Shown: one piece after another, positions 17,145-24,136 of the stretch
Numbering within the stretch: the stretch's first letter is position 1
Layout: each line of letters opens with the position of its first letter
Assembly (NCBI GenBank): GCA_025656505.1
Contig: JAHXHR010000001.1
Coordinates: forward strand, 33,862-80,946
DNA: 47,085 nucleotides
From: Candidatus Thiodiazotropha sp. (ex Epidulcina cf. delphinae)
Lineage (GTDB): Bacteria; Pseudomonadota; Gammaproteobacteria; Chromatiales; Chromatiaceae
Direction: 5' to 3'
The notes under the pieces: generated by a model
What the model saw: only the letters and a program-made list of their open reading frames with translations
Told to the model about the DNA's origin: nothing
The model's database searches: none
Translations under genes and position numbers: made by a program

Positions 17145-17774
17145 TTGCTCGACCAATATGGTCGGCAGCACTGGTGGCCGGCCGAGACGCCTTTCGAGGT
17201 AATGGTCGGGGCGGTGCTGACCCAAAACACCGCCTGGACCAATGTCGAAAAGGCAATCGATAATCTGAAGGCTGACGGCAGACTAGCGTTAGACTCGATG
17301 CTGTCGATGTCTCAGCAGGCCCTGGCGGACGCCATTCGTCCTGCCGGGTATTTCAACGTCAAGGCGAAACGCCTACTCAGCCTGTGCCGGTTTCTCGAAC
17401 GGAATCCGGGGCTGGAGCGGCTGGATAGTGGGCTTTTACGCAGCCGATTGCTGTCGGTCCACGGGGTTGGGCCGGAGACCGCCGACGATATCCTGCTGTA
17501 TGCCTTCAATCGGCCGGTATTCGTGGTCGATGCCTACACCAGACGCCTGTTCAGTCGCCTGGGGGTGATCGAGCCGGATATCGGTTATGAACGGCTGAGG
17601 CAAGGGTTCGAGCAGGCGTTGGGCCGGGATGTCCGACTCTTCAATGAATATCACGCCCTCATCGTAGCGCATGGGAAATCGATCTGCCGGCCTCGCGCGC
17701 TGTGTAGGGAGTGCGTCCTCGAACGACACTGCCTCCATGCATGCGCTAGCCCGGATATTTCACCCGACCGCTGA
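17145..17774 (+). CDS. Endonuclease III-like DNA glycosylase (HhH-GPD, COG2231 type)
   Basis: At least 209 residues. The helix-hairpin-helix is LLSVHGVGPETADDILLYA, the catalytic Asp is in FVVDAYTRRLFSRLG, and a four-cysteine [4Fe-4S] loop is at the C-terminus (C-x5-C-x2-C-x5-C in ICRPRALCRECVLERHC). The lysine used for strand cleavage in Nth is Glu here (GVGPETAD), so a monofunctional glycosylase for damaged or methylated bases is more likely. TTG 17145 is the only standard start codon in a frame open from 16977, yet family-like sequence (SKRLLTIYRQ) extends to about 17115, where a repeat begins. The last ~10 codons (PDISPDR end) also lie in repeat sequence. It may be repeat-modified at both ends, and still functional or not. 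Confidence 0.75.
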   Translation: MLDQYGRQHWWPAETPFEVMVGAVLTQNTAWTNVEKAIDNLKADGRLALDSMLSMSQQALADAIRPAGYFNVKAKRLLSLCRFLERNPGLERLDSGLLRSRLLSVHGVGPETADDILLYAFNRPVFVVDAYTRRLFSRLGVIEPDIGYERLRQGFEQALGRDVRLFNEYHALIVAHGKSICRPRALCRECVLERHCLHACASPDISPDR

Positions 17775-17933
17775 TCAATGATCCTAAAAACCGCAGTTGA
17801 CCGCTCCATCCTGATACTAAACTACTGATAGGCAAACGATTGACTGTGATTTGCCTATTCACCTGCCGGGTGAACCACGCTACGGGGTGAATGGCACGCT
17901 TGCGGCGGCGCATGGCTGCGTTGCAACGCCTTG
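17746..17933. repeat. Interspersed palindromic repeat, copy B
   Basis: The segment starts with CTAGCCCGGATATTTCACCC (inverse of copy D's end, 19 of 20), then CTAAAAACCGCAGTTGA at 17784-17800 (identical to copy A) and ends with 17896-17933, the reverse complement of 20828-20865 at about 36 of 38 positions (core GGCGTTGCAACGC). A separate imperfect inverted repeat is formed by GATAGGCAAACGATTGACTG and the following TGATTTGCCTATTC (about 17827-17859). It lies between the convergent glycosylase and diguanylate cyclase genes and supplies the last codons of the former. Confidence 0.7.
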
Positions 17934-17956
17934 GAAGCGATGGAATGGGAGAGGGG

Positions 17957-18874
17957 TTACTCGTCGGAAACCACCTGATTTCGCCCTTTGTTCTTGGCTG
18001 AATAGAGGGCGGCATCCGCCCGCTTGAAGAGCGTCTGGGCAGTGTCATCCTCGCGCATGAGGGTCACCCCCAAACTCAGGGTGATCGTCATATCCTTGAG
18101 CGGTTTGATATGCAGTTTTTCGATATTTTCACGGATGCGTTCGGCCAGCAGGTTGGCGCCACCCATATCCGTACCGTTGAGCACCACCACAAACTCTTCA
18201 CCACCATAGCGGTAGAGGGCGTCGCTGCTGCGAATGGTATGCTCCGCCGTGTTCGCCACCGCTTTCAACACCTGGTCCCCTATGGCATGGCCGTATTGGT
18301 CATTGATCCGCTTGAAGAAATCGATATCCATGACGATCAAGGAGAGATCAGTCTGTTTGCGCCGGTTGAATTTGATTTCACGGCCGAAGTTGGAATCGAA
18401 GGCGGTGCGGTTTTTTACGCCGGTCAATGAATCAAGGAATGCGCTTTGAATAGCTGTTCGGTACAGCAGCGCGTTGCGCAGGGGATAGAGCAGGGCGGCG
18501 AGCAGGTTTTCGATCCGGCCGACCTCATTTTCTGAGAATCGCCTGCCACGAGTGATCGAGATGACGCCCAAGTCGCTATCCAGTACTTTCAGGTCATAGT
18601 CGAGCTTATTTCTGGTCCGTCTTTTTCCATAACAGCAGTTCAAATCACCGTCACTGGAGTAATAGTCGAGACTGTCGTAACTGAACTGGCTATGCATCAC
18701 TTGCGCGAACAGTTTGATCAGTGTATCCAGTTCAAGTGTGGTCTGAAGCTTGCCGCTCAATTCCATGATCAGGCCAAGTGTGCCGTCGTCGCTTGCGGCA
18801 TGTGCTAACTGGCTGGGTGCCGGCCTAGTGGTAGGCGTCGGTAAGTCCTGTTGTGTGCTTTGGATGCTGGTCAT
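17957..18874 (-). CDS. Diguanylate cyclase (GAF-like sensor plus GGDEF)
   Basis: 305 residues with no membrane segment. The N-terminal ~130 residues (TLELDTLIKLFAQVMHSQF .. DLGVISITRGRRFSENEV) look like a degenerate GAF domain. The C-terminal GGDEF domain begins at SLTGVKNRTAFD and carries GGEEF in YRYGGEEFVVVL, preceded by RSSD as an intact product-inhibition site. FKRINDQYGHAIGDQVL and KRADAALYSAKNKGRN are standard cyclase motifs. It should make c-di-GMP from GTP in the cytosol. It is the second c-di-GMP enzyme in the window and stands alone, reading towards repeat copy B. Confidence 0.92.
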   Translation of the reverse strand: MTSIQSTQQDLPTPTTRPAPSQLAHAASDDGTLGLIMELSGKLQTTLELDTLIKLFAQVMHSQFSYDSLDYYSSDGDLNCCYGKRRTRNKLDYDLKVLDSDLGVISITRGRRFSENEVGRIENLLAALLYPLRNALLYRTAIQSAFLDSLTGVKNRTAFDSNFGREIKFNRRKQTDLSLIVMDIDFFKRINDQYGHAIGDQVLKAVANTAEHTIRSSDALYRYGGEEFVVVLNGTDMGGANLLAERIRENIEKLHIKPLKDMTITLSLGVTLMREDDTAQTLFKRADAALYSAKNKGRNQVVSDE

Positions 18875-19120
18875 TGTTATGGCTCACTTAATCTCAATTT
18901 TGCCTTAGGGTGTACGCTATTTTCGTGCCAAATCACATAAAACACAATAAAAACAATTAGATAGGAGATATGAATTTCTAGTGCGCCAAAAATATGGCGT
19001 TCATGATCGGCGTTTTCGTCCCCGATGCAACCCTACTAGGACAAAAAATCGCCGCTTTATCCATGCTTGATTGAACCAATCTTCAGACGGATGCCTCTAT
19101 GTTTCTATATGGAGGTGTCC
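18875..19120. other. Divergent intergenic region
   Basis: This AT-richer spacer separates the diguanylate cyclase (-) from the leader ORF and thioredoxin gene (+). It must hold both promoters, but I cannot assign -35/-10 boxes with confidence. Its 3' end contains the hairpin at 19091-19118 described separately. Confidence 0.5.
19091..19118 (+). promoter_or_regulatory. Hairpin that can mask a ribosome-binding site
   Basis: CCTCTAT (19094-19100) can pair with ATGGAGG (19109-19115) over seven positions with one G-U, and wobble or AT pairs extend it to about ten (19091-19118), leaving an eight-base loop. The 3' arm contains GGAGG, the Shine-Dalgarno sequence of the 11-codon ORF at 19121. This is the architecture of translational switches such as RNA thermometers. 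Any switching is inference. Confidence 0.45.
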
Positions 19121-19156
19121 ATGAATCTTAACAACAAACCACTGCTACCCTACTGA
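19121..19156 (+). CDS. Candidate 11-residue leader peptide
   Basis: ATG at 19121 follows a near-perfect GGAGGTG (19111-19117) at good spacing and encodes MNLNNKPLLPY before TGA. A second minimal ORF ATG-AGA-TAA (19157-19165) begins one base later, and the thioredoxin gene's ATG is at 19171. The strong ribosome-binding site belongs to the small ORF; the larger gene has only AAAGG two bases before its ATG. A leader that couples or attenuates translation of the downstream gene is plausible but unproven. Confidence 0.4.
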   Translation: MNLNNKPLLPY

Positions 19157-19170
19157 ATGAGATAAAGGCC

Positions 19171-20211
19171 ATGTTAAGAGTGGTTGCTCTACTCGCAATG
19201 GTGTCGGTTATCACCGGACAGACGCTGGCGGAAGAGACCGCCGCCGGGCCGGATAGCGGACGGGTCAATCCGGGATTTCATGAGAATCCCGAATGGTTTA
19301 AAAACTCCTTTCTCGACCTTCGGGAAGATGTCAGGGAGGCAGCGGATGAGGGCAAGCGGCTGTTGCTCTTTTTTCATCAGGACGGCTGCCCCTATTGCGC
19401 CAAACTGCTGAATGAAAACTTCGCCGTCAGGGAGATTGTCGATAAGGTCCGGCGGGACTTTCAGGTTGTTGCCATTAATATCTGGGGGGATCGTGAAGTC
19501 AACGGCCTATCGGGTGAGGTAATCACCGAAAAGGAGTTTGCCGCTGCAACGAAGGTGATGTACACCCCGACCCTGCTTTTTCTTGATGAGCAGGGGCGCA
19601 CTGTTTTACGGGTGAACGGTTATTATGCCCCACACCGGTTTACCGCCGCACTCGACTACGTCTCGGGAAGAGAGGAGCGAAAACGTTCCTTCAGGGACTA
19701 CCTGGCGCAGATACGGCCGGTCGCTGCAAGCGGTAAGCTGCATCGGCAAGCGGGCTATCTTCAACCGCCTTATGATCTGCGCCGTTCCAGTCGTCACGGC
19801 GGTAAACCTCTGCTGGTGTTGATGGAGATGAAGCAGTGCCCGCCCTGTGATGAACTGCATCAGCAGATACTCAACAGACCAGGTCTGCACGAGACCCTGC
19901 AAGGGTTCGATGTGGCGCTGGTCGATATCTGGTCCGCCGAGGAGCTGATCAGCCCGGACGGTGAGCGGATCAAGGCCACCGACTGGGCTGAAAAGCTGGG
20001 TATTCAATACGCGCCCAGCATGCTGTTCTTCGATGCCCGGGATAGGGAGGTATTCCGTTCGGAAGCCTATCTGAGAACCTTCCATATCCATGCCGCCATG
20101 GACTATGTGCTTTCCGGTAGCTACCGAGAGCAACCCAACTTCCAGCGGTTTGTCCAGGCCAGGGCTGAAGCGATGCAGGAACAGGGTATTGAAATCGATT
20201 TGATGGAATAA
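19171..20211 (+). CDS. Exported protein with two thioredoxin-like domains
   Basis: 346 residues with a signal peptide (MLRVVALLAMVSVITGQTLAEE). Domain 1 (about 50-165) has the redox motif CPYC in LLLFFHQDGCPYCAKLL and the cis-Pro region MYTPTLLFLDEQG. Domain 2 (about 200-320) repeats the pattern with CPPC in MEMKQCPPCDELH and YAPSMLFFDARD. Both resemble SoxW/thioredoxin-like periplasmic reductases found in sulfur oxidisers; here two copies are joined in one chain. A role in periplasmic disulfide reduction, for example of cytochromes or Sox-type carriers, is inferred. It is monocistronic, behind a candidate leader ORF, and followed by tRNA genes. Confidence 0.85.
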   Translation: MLRVVALLAMVSVITGQTLAEETAAGPDSGRVNPGFHENPEWFKNSFLDLREDVREAADEGKRLLLFFHQDGCPYCAKLLNENFAVREIVDKVRRDFQVVAINIWGDREVNGLSGEVITEKEFAAATKVMYTPTLLFLDEQGRTVLRVNGYYAPHRFTAALDYVSGREERKRSFRDYLAQIRPVAASGKLHRQAGYLQPPYDLRRSSRHGGKPLLVLMEMKQCPPCDELHQQILNRPGLHETLQGFDVALVDIWSAEELISPDGERIKATDWAEKLGIQYAPSMLFFDARDREVFRSEAYLRTFHIHAAMDYVLSGSYREQPNFQRFVQARAEAMQEQGIEIDLME

Positions 20212-20296
20212 CCGCGTTGACCCGTTGTTGTTATTGATGCGTATTTTGGGTTCACTCAAGGGGGAATCTAGGGTATTATTGCGCGTTCGCATTTTC

Positions 20297-20372
20297 GGGT
20301 CGTTAGCTCAGTCGGTAGAGCATCTGACTTTTAATCAGGTGGTCGCAGGTTCGATCCCTGCACGACCCACCA
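20297..20372 (+). tRNA. tRNA-Lys (anticodon TTT)
   Basis: A complete 76-base cloverleaf with encoded CCA. The acceptor stem pairs GGGTCGT with ACGACCC, the D-arm is TAGCTCAGTCGGTAGAGCA, the anticodon arm is CTGAC-TTTTAAT-CAG with TTT at the anticodon, and the T-loop is TTCGATC. A T-run at 20393-20398 shortly downstream could be part of termination. Confidence 0.97.
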
Positions 20373-20501
20373 AAATCAATGGCTTGTGTTGCTTTTTTCG
20401 TAAATATTCGGCTAACCCACCTGTATGCTAATGCCCGAAGAATAGTGCGGGATACATTGTTAGGAAAAAGGGAGTTGGGTAGGATGTGGCGCATCGTTCT
20501 T

Positions 20502-20602
20502 GCGGGAATGGCGAAGTTGGTGGATGCAAGGACTTAATAGATAACATGAGCGCCAAAGAGGAGGCTCTTTGGAAAGTTGTGGGGTTCGATTCCGGACCCG
20601 CC
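20502..20602 (+). pseudogene. Degenerate tRNA-Leu-like sequence
   Basis: The 5' part GCGGGAATGGCGAAGTTGGT and following GGATGCAAGGACTTA closely resemble a tRNA-Leu acceptor and D-arm, and the 3' part has a T-loop TTCGATT and CCCGC that pairs with the 5' GCGGG. The anticodon stem cannot be formed, the T-stem has two mismatches and there is no CCA. In the variable-arm position lies a perfect 8-bp hairpin CCAAAGAG-GAGG-CTCTTTGG (20553-20572). It sits 40 bases before the intact tRNA-Leu. Most likely a decayed tRNA-Leu duplicate. Confidence 0.55.
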
Positions 20603-20642
20603 TCCCTTCTTGTTGTGATTACTATCAAACCGAACCTAAACA

Positions 20643-20729
20643 GCCCGGGTGGCGAAATTGGTAGACGCAAGAGACTTAAAATCTCTCGACCTTCGGGTCG
20701 TGCCGGTTCGATTCCGGCCCTGGGCACCA
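20643..20729 (+). tRNA. tRNA-Leu (anticodon TAA)
   Basis: 87 bases with encoded CCA and the long variable arm expected for leucine. The acceptor GCCCGGG pairs with CCTGGGC, the D-arm is GGCGAAATTGGTAGACGC, the anticodon stem-loop is AGAGA-CTTAAAA-TCTCT with TAA, the variable arm is CGACCTTCGGGTCG and the T-arm is CCGGTTCGATTCCGG. Confidence 0.97.
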
Positions 20730-20774
20730 ATAAAATCAATCTGGAATAGGCCAGGCCCGGCATCTTTCAACCCA

Positions 20775-20931
20775 CTAAAAAGCGCAGTTGGACGGGGTGA
20801 AGTGTGCGCTTGCGGGGGGGGGCAGGGCAAGGCGTTGCAACGCAGCCATGTGCCACCGCAAGCGTACAGTTCGCCCCTGAGCGACGAGATCGGCACGATC
20901 ATCACGTTCCCGTGTGAAACATCCGGGCTAG
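20775..20931 (+). repeat. Interspersed palindromic repeat, copy C
   Basis: The most complete copy. It opens with CTAAAAAGCGCAGTTG, contains a G8 run, then AAGGCGTTGCAACGCAGCC (with 20828-20865 inverted at 17896-17933), and ends with 20892-20931, 38 of 40 identical to 17073-17112. CTTGCGG .. CCGCAAG (from about 20809 to 20864) makes a large stem. It lies between tRNA-Leu and a small ORF. Confidence 0.75.
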
Positions 20932-20976
20932 CCTGGTTCACCCAACCGGGGGATGAGATCAGTCTGTTATGGCAAA

Positions 20977-21135
20977 ATGTCCACCATCGTCGATATCTAC
21001 GATACCCTAAAGCGTCGTTTTCTCGCGCTTAGGGTTCTCGACCTCTCCAACCCGCCGGAAGGTTTGCAGGCATGGATCCTGTACGCCGCGCCGCCTGACA
21101 AATACGGTATTCGCGTGGAGGTCTTTTTGGATTAA
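20977..21135 (+). CDS. Small hypothetical protein
   Basis: 52 residues from ATG 20977 (MSTIVDIYDTLKRRFLALRVLDL); an in-frame ATG at 20953 would add eight residues, partly from sequence next to the repeat. The composition, with PEGLQAWILYAAPPDKYGIRVEVFLD, looks like real protein and the stop lies 12 bases before the next gene, with which it may form an operon. I do not recognise the family. It could instead be the remnant of a longer gene cut by the adjacent repeat. Confidence 0.5.
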   Translation: MSTIVDIYDTLKRRFLALRVLDLSNPPEGLQAWILYAAPPDKYGIRVEVFLD

Positions 21136-21147
21136 GAGGATAAGGCA

Positions 21148-22275
21148 ATGCAGGTTGATTTCCACAGCAGCATCGACGAATTGAATGCCGGGGAATGGAA
21201 TCGGCTTGTCGTTGACGATAATCCTTTTCTTAAATATGAGTTTCATGCGGCGATGGAGCATCATGATTGTGTCGGCCGCCGATTCGGTTGGATGCCTCGT
21301 CATCTCGTCGTGCGCGACGCTGGGCGGATCATCGGCTTGTCTCCGCTGTACATCAAGACCAACTCATACGGAGAGTTCGTATTCGATCATGCCTGGGCGG
21401 ATGCCTACCGACGTAGCGGATTACGCTACTATCCAAAACTGATCAGTGCGATCCCTTATACCCCCGCTTCCGGTGAGCGTCTTCTGATCGATGCGGATGC
21501 GAACCTTGCGGAAATGCGCAAGCTGATGGTCGATGCCACAATAGGACTGGCCGAGGAGTCGGGCCTCTCATCCATACACTGGCTCTTCACCAACCTGGAA
21601 GAGGGGGAGCGGATTAAAGGAATGGGCATGATGGAGCGCCTGGGTGTTCAATTCCATTGGCAAAACCCCGGATATGAGGATTTCGAGCACTTTCTTTCTC
21701 AGTTGACATCCAAGCGCAGAAAAAACATCAGGCATGAACGCAGGAAAGTGTTCCGCAGGGGCATCAGATTCCGTTTGCTGCATGGCCGGGAAGTGACGAC
21801 GCAAGAGTGGCGTCTGTTCGCCAGGTTCTACAGCAAGACCTTCGAAGAGCGATATAGCTTGCCGACCCTGAATGCGGGTTTCTTTCAGGAAGTGGGTGAT
21901 CGGATGGGTGAACAGGTCATACTCGTACTGGCCTACGATGCTGGTGTCTGTATTGCCGGCGCTTTGCTTTTTCGCAGCCGGTCGGTGCTATACGGGCGTC
22001 ACTGGGGGGCGTTGCAACGCTACGACGGTCTTCATTTCGAGACCTGCTACTATCAAGGCATAGAGTACGCTATCAAACACAGTCTGCGACGCTTCGAACC
22101 CGGCGCGCAGGGAGAACACAAGATTTGGCGGGGATTTCTTCCGGCACTCACACGCTCCTATCATTGGGTTGCCGATCCCCAATTCAGCATGGGAATCGAG
22201 GATTTTCTCTCTGGGGAGCGTGCGGCGATTATGGATTACAAAAAAAGGCTTCTGGTCAACTCACCTTTCAGATAG
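21148..22275 (+). CDS. FemAB-like/GNAT-fold peptidogalycan biosynthesis family protein (COG3146)
   Basis: 375 residues. The pattern NPFLKYEFHAAMEHHDCVG, PLYIKTNSYGEFVFDHAWADAYRR, YYPKLISAIPYTPASGERLL and ITRKRRKNIRHERRKV-like SKRRKNIRHERRKVFRRGI, ending in LRRFEPGAQGEHKIWRGFLP, matches the widespread FemAB-like (DUF482) family. These have tandem GNAT folds and are annotated as peptidoglycan or aminoacyl transfer enzymes, but the substrate is not established. GAGGATAAGG precedes ATG 21148. It is followed by an AT-rich spacer and iscR. Confidence 0.85.
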   Translation: MQVDFHSSIDELNAGEWNRLVVDDNPFLKYEFHAAMEHHDCVGRRFGWMPRHLVVRDAGRIIGLSPLYIKTNSYGEFVFDHAWADAYRRSGLRYYPKLISAIPYTPASGERLLIDADANLAEMRKLMVDATIGLAEESGLSSIHWLFTNLEEGERIKGMGMMERLGVQFHWQNPGYEDFEHFLSQLTSKRRKNIRHERRKVFRRGIRFRLLHGREVTTQEWRLFARFYSKTFEERYSLPTLNAGFFQEVGDRMGEQVILVLAYDAGVCIAGALLFRSRSVLYGRHWGALQRYDGLHFETCYYQGIEYAIKHSLRRFEPGAQGEHKIWRGFLPALTRSYHWVADPQFSMGIEDFLSGERAAIMDYKKRLLVNSPFR

Positions 22276-22583
22276 TCAAAAATCCACATACTCCATCCCG
22301 AAAAGGTAAAAAAATGCAAACTATCCGAGGGCGTGTAGTGGGTATATGAGAATATTATTTATTTCAAAGGCATAGTCTGCATATCACCGTGTGCCTTACT
22401 TACATATAGGTATCTTTCCGAAGAGTGAAAATCCTGGTAACTCCATGATTAGTATGACTTAATTAGCATTTCGCATGTCATGACTTTTGTTCGTTTTAAT
22501 AGTTGACTAGTTTACTTAGTTAATCTAGTCTAATAACCGAGTGATTTTGTGGGAAATAGTCTAATACCTCCTGGAGAATAATG
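22276..22583 (+). promoter_or_regulatory. AT-rich iscR promoter region with IscR-like half-sites
   Basis: No gene is seen in these 308 bases. ATAGTTGACTA at 22499-22509 matches the left half of a type 1 Fe-S IscR site and includes a good -35 TTGACT (22503-22508). The -10 is less clear: TAGTCT at 22526 with 17-base spacing or TCTAAT at 22529. TAGTCTAATA occurs twice, at 22526 and 22557, and could be two inverted half-sites. Autorepression by holo-IscR is the known behaviour of the family. Site assignment is by eye. Confidence 0.5.
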
Positions 22584-23051
22584 ATGAGATTGTCTACAAA
22601 AGGTCGATATGCCGTGACGGCGATGTTGGATCTCGCTCTGAACGGTAACAATGGTCCGGTAACGCTGGCGGAGATATCTGAAAATCAGGGCATCTCCCTC
22701 TCTTATCTCGAGCAGTTGTTCGCTGCGTTGAGAAGCAAGAGCCTGGTGCGTGGCGTCAGAGGTCCTGGTGGCGGTTACTATCTCGGTAAGAGTTCCGATG
22801 AGATCTCCATTGCCAATATTATTTGCGCGGTTGACGAATGGGTCGAATTCACCCGCTGCAGCGGCAGGCAAAACTGTAGTGGCGGTGCGCGTTGCCTGAC
22901 CCATACCCTGTGGGATGATTTGAGTAGCGAAATCTTCAATTTTCTTGCGAAGATCTCGCTGGGCGACCTGGTCAGGCGAAATGTGGGGAAAAGGGAGGAC
23001 GATTCGCTGGATGCCGTCGTCAACGCCGATTCCGATTCTCAAGCTGCCTAG
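22584..23051 (+). CDS. iscR: Fe-S cluster-sensing transcriptional regulator IscR
   Basis: 155 residues. The second of two adjacent ATGs (22584) is chosen: it lies at better distance from CTGGAG and puts the cluster ligands at exactly C92, C98, C104 and H107, as in E. coli IscR ([14 protein letters not shown]). The Rrf2 winged helix is [19 protein letters not shown] .. [19 protein letters not shown] .. [10 protein letters not shown]. IscR with a [2Fe-2S] cluster represses isc genes. Unlike the usual isc operon, no iscS, iscU or iscA follows; the next gene is prmB. The C-terminal tail after residue 130 is acidic and poorly conserved. Confidence 0.93.
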   Translation: MRLSTKGRYAVTAMLDLALNGNNGPVTLAEISENQGISLSYLEQLFAALRSKSLVRGVRGPGGGYYLGKSSDEISIANIICAVDEWVEFTRCSGRQNCSGGARCLTHTLWDDLSSEIFNFLAKISLGDLVRRNVGKREDDSLDAVVNADSDSQAA

Positions 23052-23074
23052 GCTGTCCTGATTCTCATATCCGG

Positions 23075-23102
23075 GGGTGTGGTCTCAAGGGCCATCACCC
23101 CT
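23075..23102 (+). terminator. Stem-loop after iscR, possible terminator
   Basis: GGGGTG-TGG pairs with CCA-T-CACCCC across a nine-base loop (one bulged T), 24 bases after the iscR stop. There is no T-run after it, so intrinsic termination is doubtful. It may instead stabilise the iscR mRNA. Confidence 0.35.
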
Positions 23103-23206
23103 GATTATCGGCATTGCCGCCGGGGAAGGGTTCTGTAACGGGGCGGATTATGCTTGGTTGTGCAAATCGGCTATCATAATGCGTTTGAACAGCCAATCAC
23201 CGTTAC

Positions 23207-24136
23207 GTGCAGTCACTTACGTCCATTGAAGATTTGATCCGTTGGGGTGCCAGTCGGTTTGCCGAGGCAGGGTTGTTTTTCGGGCACGGTACTGATAATG
23301 CCCTGGATGAGGCGGCGGCGCTGGTGTTGCATGCGCTCCATCTTCCTTCCGATCTACCGGCCGGTTGGTTCAGCAGCCGGGTTACTTCGGTGGAGCGGAA
23401 GCGGATACTTGATCTGATTCAGCGGCGTATCGAGCTACGCATCCCCTTGCCGTATCTTACCGGGGAGGCCTGGTTCGCCGGTTTGCGGTTTGATGTCAAT
23501 GAGCATGTGTTGATCCCCCGCTCACCGATCGCGGAACTGATCGAAAACCGATTCACCCCCTGGATCGATCCGACCCGGGTTGCCCGTATCCTGGATCTCT
23601 GTTGCGGTAGTGGTTGCATCGGCATCGCAGCCGCCGCCTATCTTCCTGAGAGCCGGGTGGATCTGGTCGATATCTCTGCCGATGCGTTGCAGGTCGCACA
23701 AAATAACGTCGTTACCCACCGCTTGCAGGAGAGGGTCGAGATCTGCCGGTCCGATCTGTTCGAAGCCCTGCCGGCCGAAAAATATGATCTTATACTCTCC
23801 AATCCTCCGTATGTCGGTGCTCAGGAGATGGCGACGTTGCCGGAGGAGTATCGTCATGAGCCGGATTTGGCCCTGCGGGCGAATGATGATGGGCTGGAGG
23901 TTGTCAAAAGGTTAGTGAAACAAGCCCCGAATTTTCTCGCTCCCAGAGGGATATTGATTGTCGAGGTCGGGAACAGCGCCGCATCGCTGCTGGAGCGCTA
24001 TCCTGATATGCCGTTCGTCTGGCCCGAGTTCGAGCATGGCGGCGAGGGGGTGTTTCTGCTGAGTGCGGAAGATCTGGCGGAATATGCGCACCGATTCAAT
24101 CACCGGACAGTTCGGGAGGGAGTAGACGATCAATGA
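23207..24136 (+). CDS. prmB: 50S ribosomal protein uL3 N5-glutamine methyltransferase
   Basis: 309 residues from a GTG at 23207. The catalytic NPPY motif is in LILSNPPYVGAQEMATLPEEYRHEP, typical of PrmB rather than PrmC; the SAM site is RILDLCCGSGCIGIAAA, with the N-terminal helical domain LPYLTGEAWFAGLRFDVNEHVLIPRSPIAELIE. It methylates a Gln of ribosomal protein uL3. The stop overlaps the next ATG (ATGA at 24133-24136), so translation is coupled with the small gene downstream. Confidence 0.93.
   Translation: MQSLTSIEDLIRWGASRFAEAGLFFGHGTDNALDEAAALVLHALHLPSDLPAGWFSSRVTSVERKRILDLIQRRIELRIPLPYLTGEAWFAGLRFDVNEHVLIPRSPIAELIENRFTPWIDPTRVARILDLCCGSGCIGIAAAAYLPESRVDLVDISADALQVAQNNVVTHRLQERVEICRSDLFEALPAEKYDLILSNPPYVGAQEMATLPEEYRHEPDLALRANDDGLEVVKRLVKQAPNFLAPRGILIVEVGNSAASLLERYPDMPFVWPEFEHGGEGVFLLSAEDLAEYAHRFNHRTVREGVDDQ

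Noticed and set aside
20225..20431. Plus-strand ORF of 68 codons
   Set aside because: It spans tRNA-Lys and its flanks.
20486..20749. Plus-strand ORF of 87 codons
   Set aside because: It runs through the tRNA-Leu-like element and the intact tRNA-Leu.
20775..20931. CRISPR array
   Set aside because: The repeats are few, composite, inverted and widely spaced; there is no regular repeat-spacer pattern and no cas gene.
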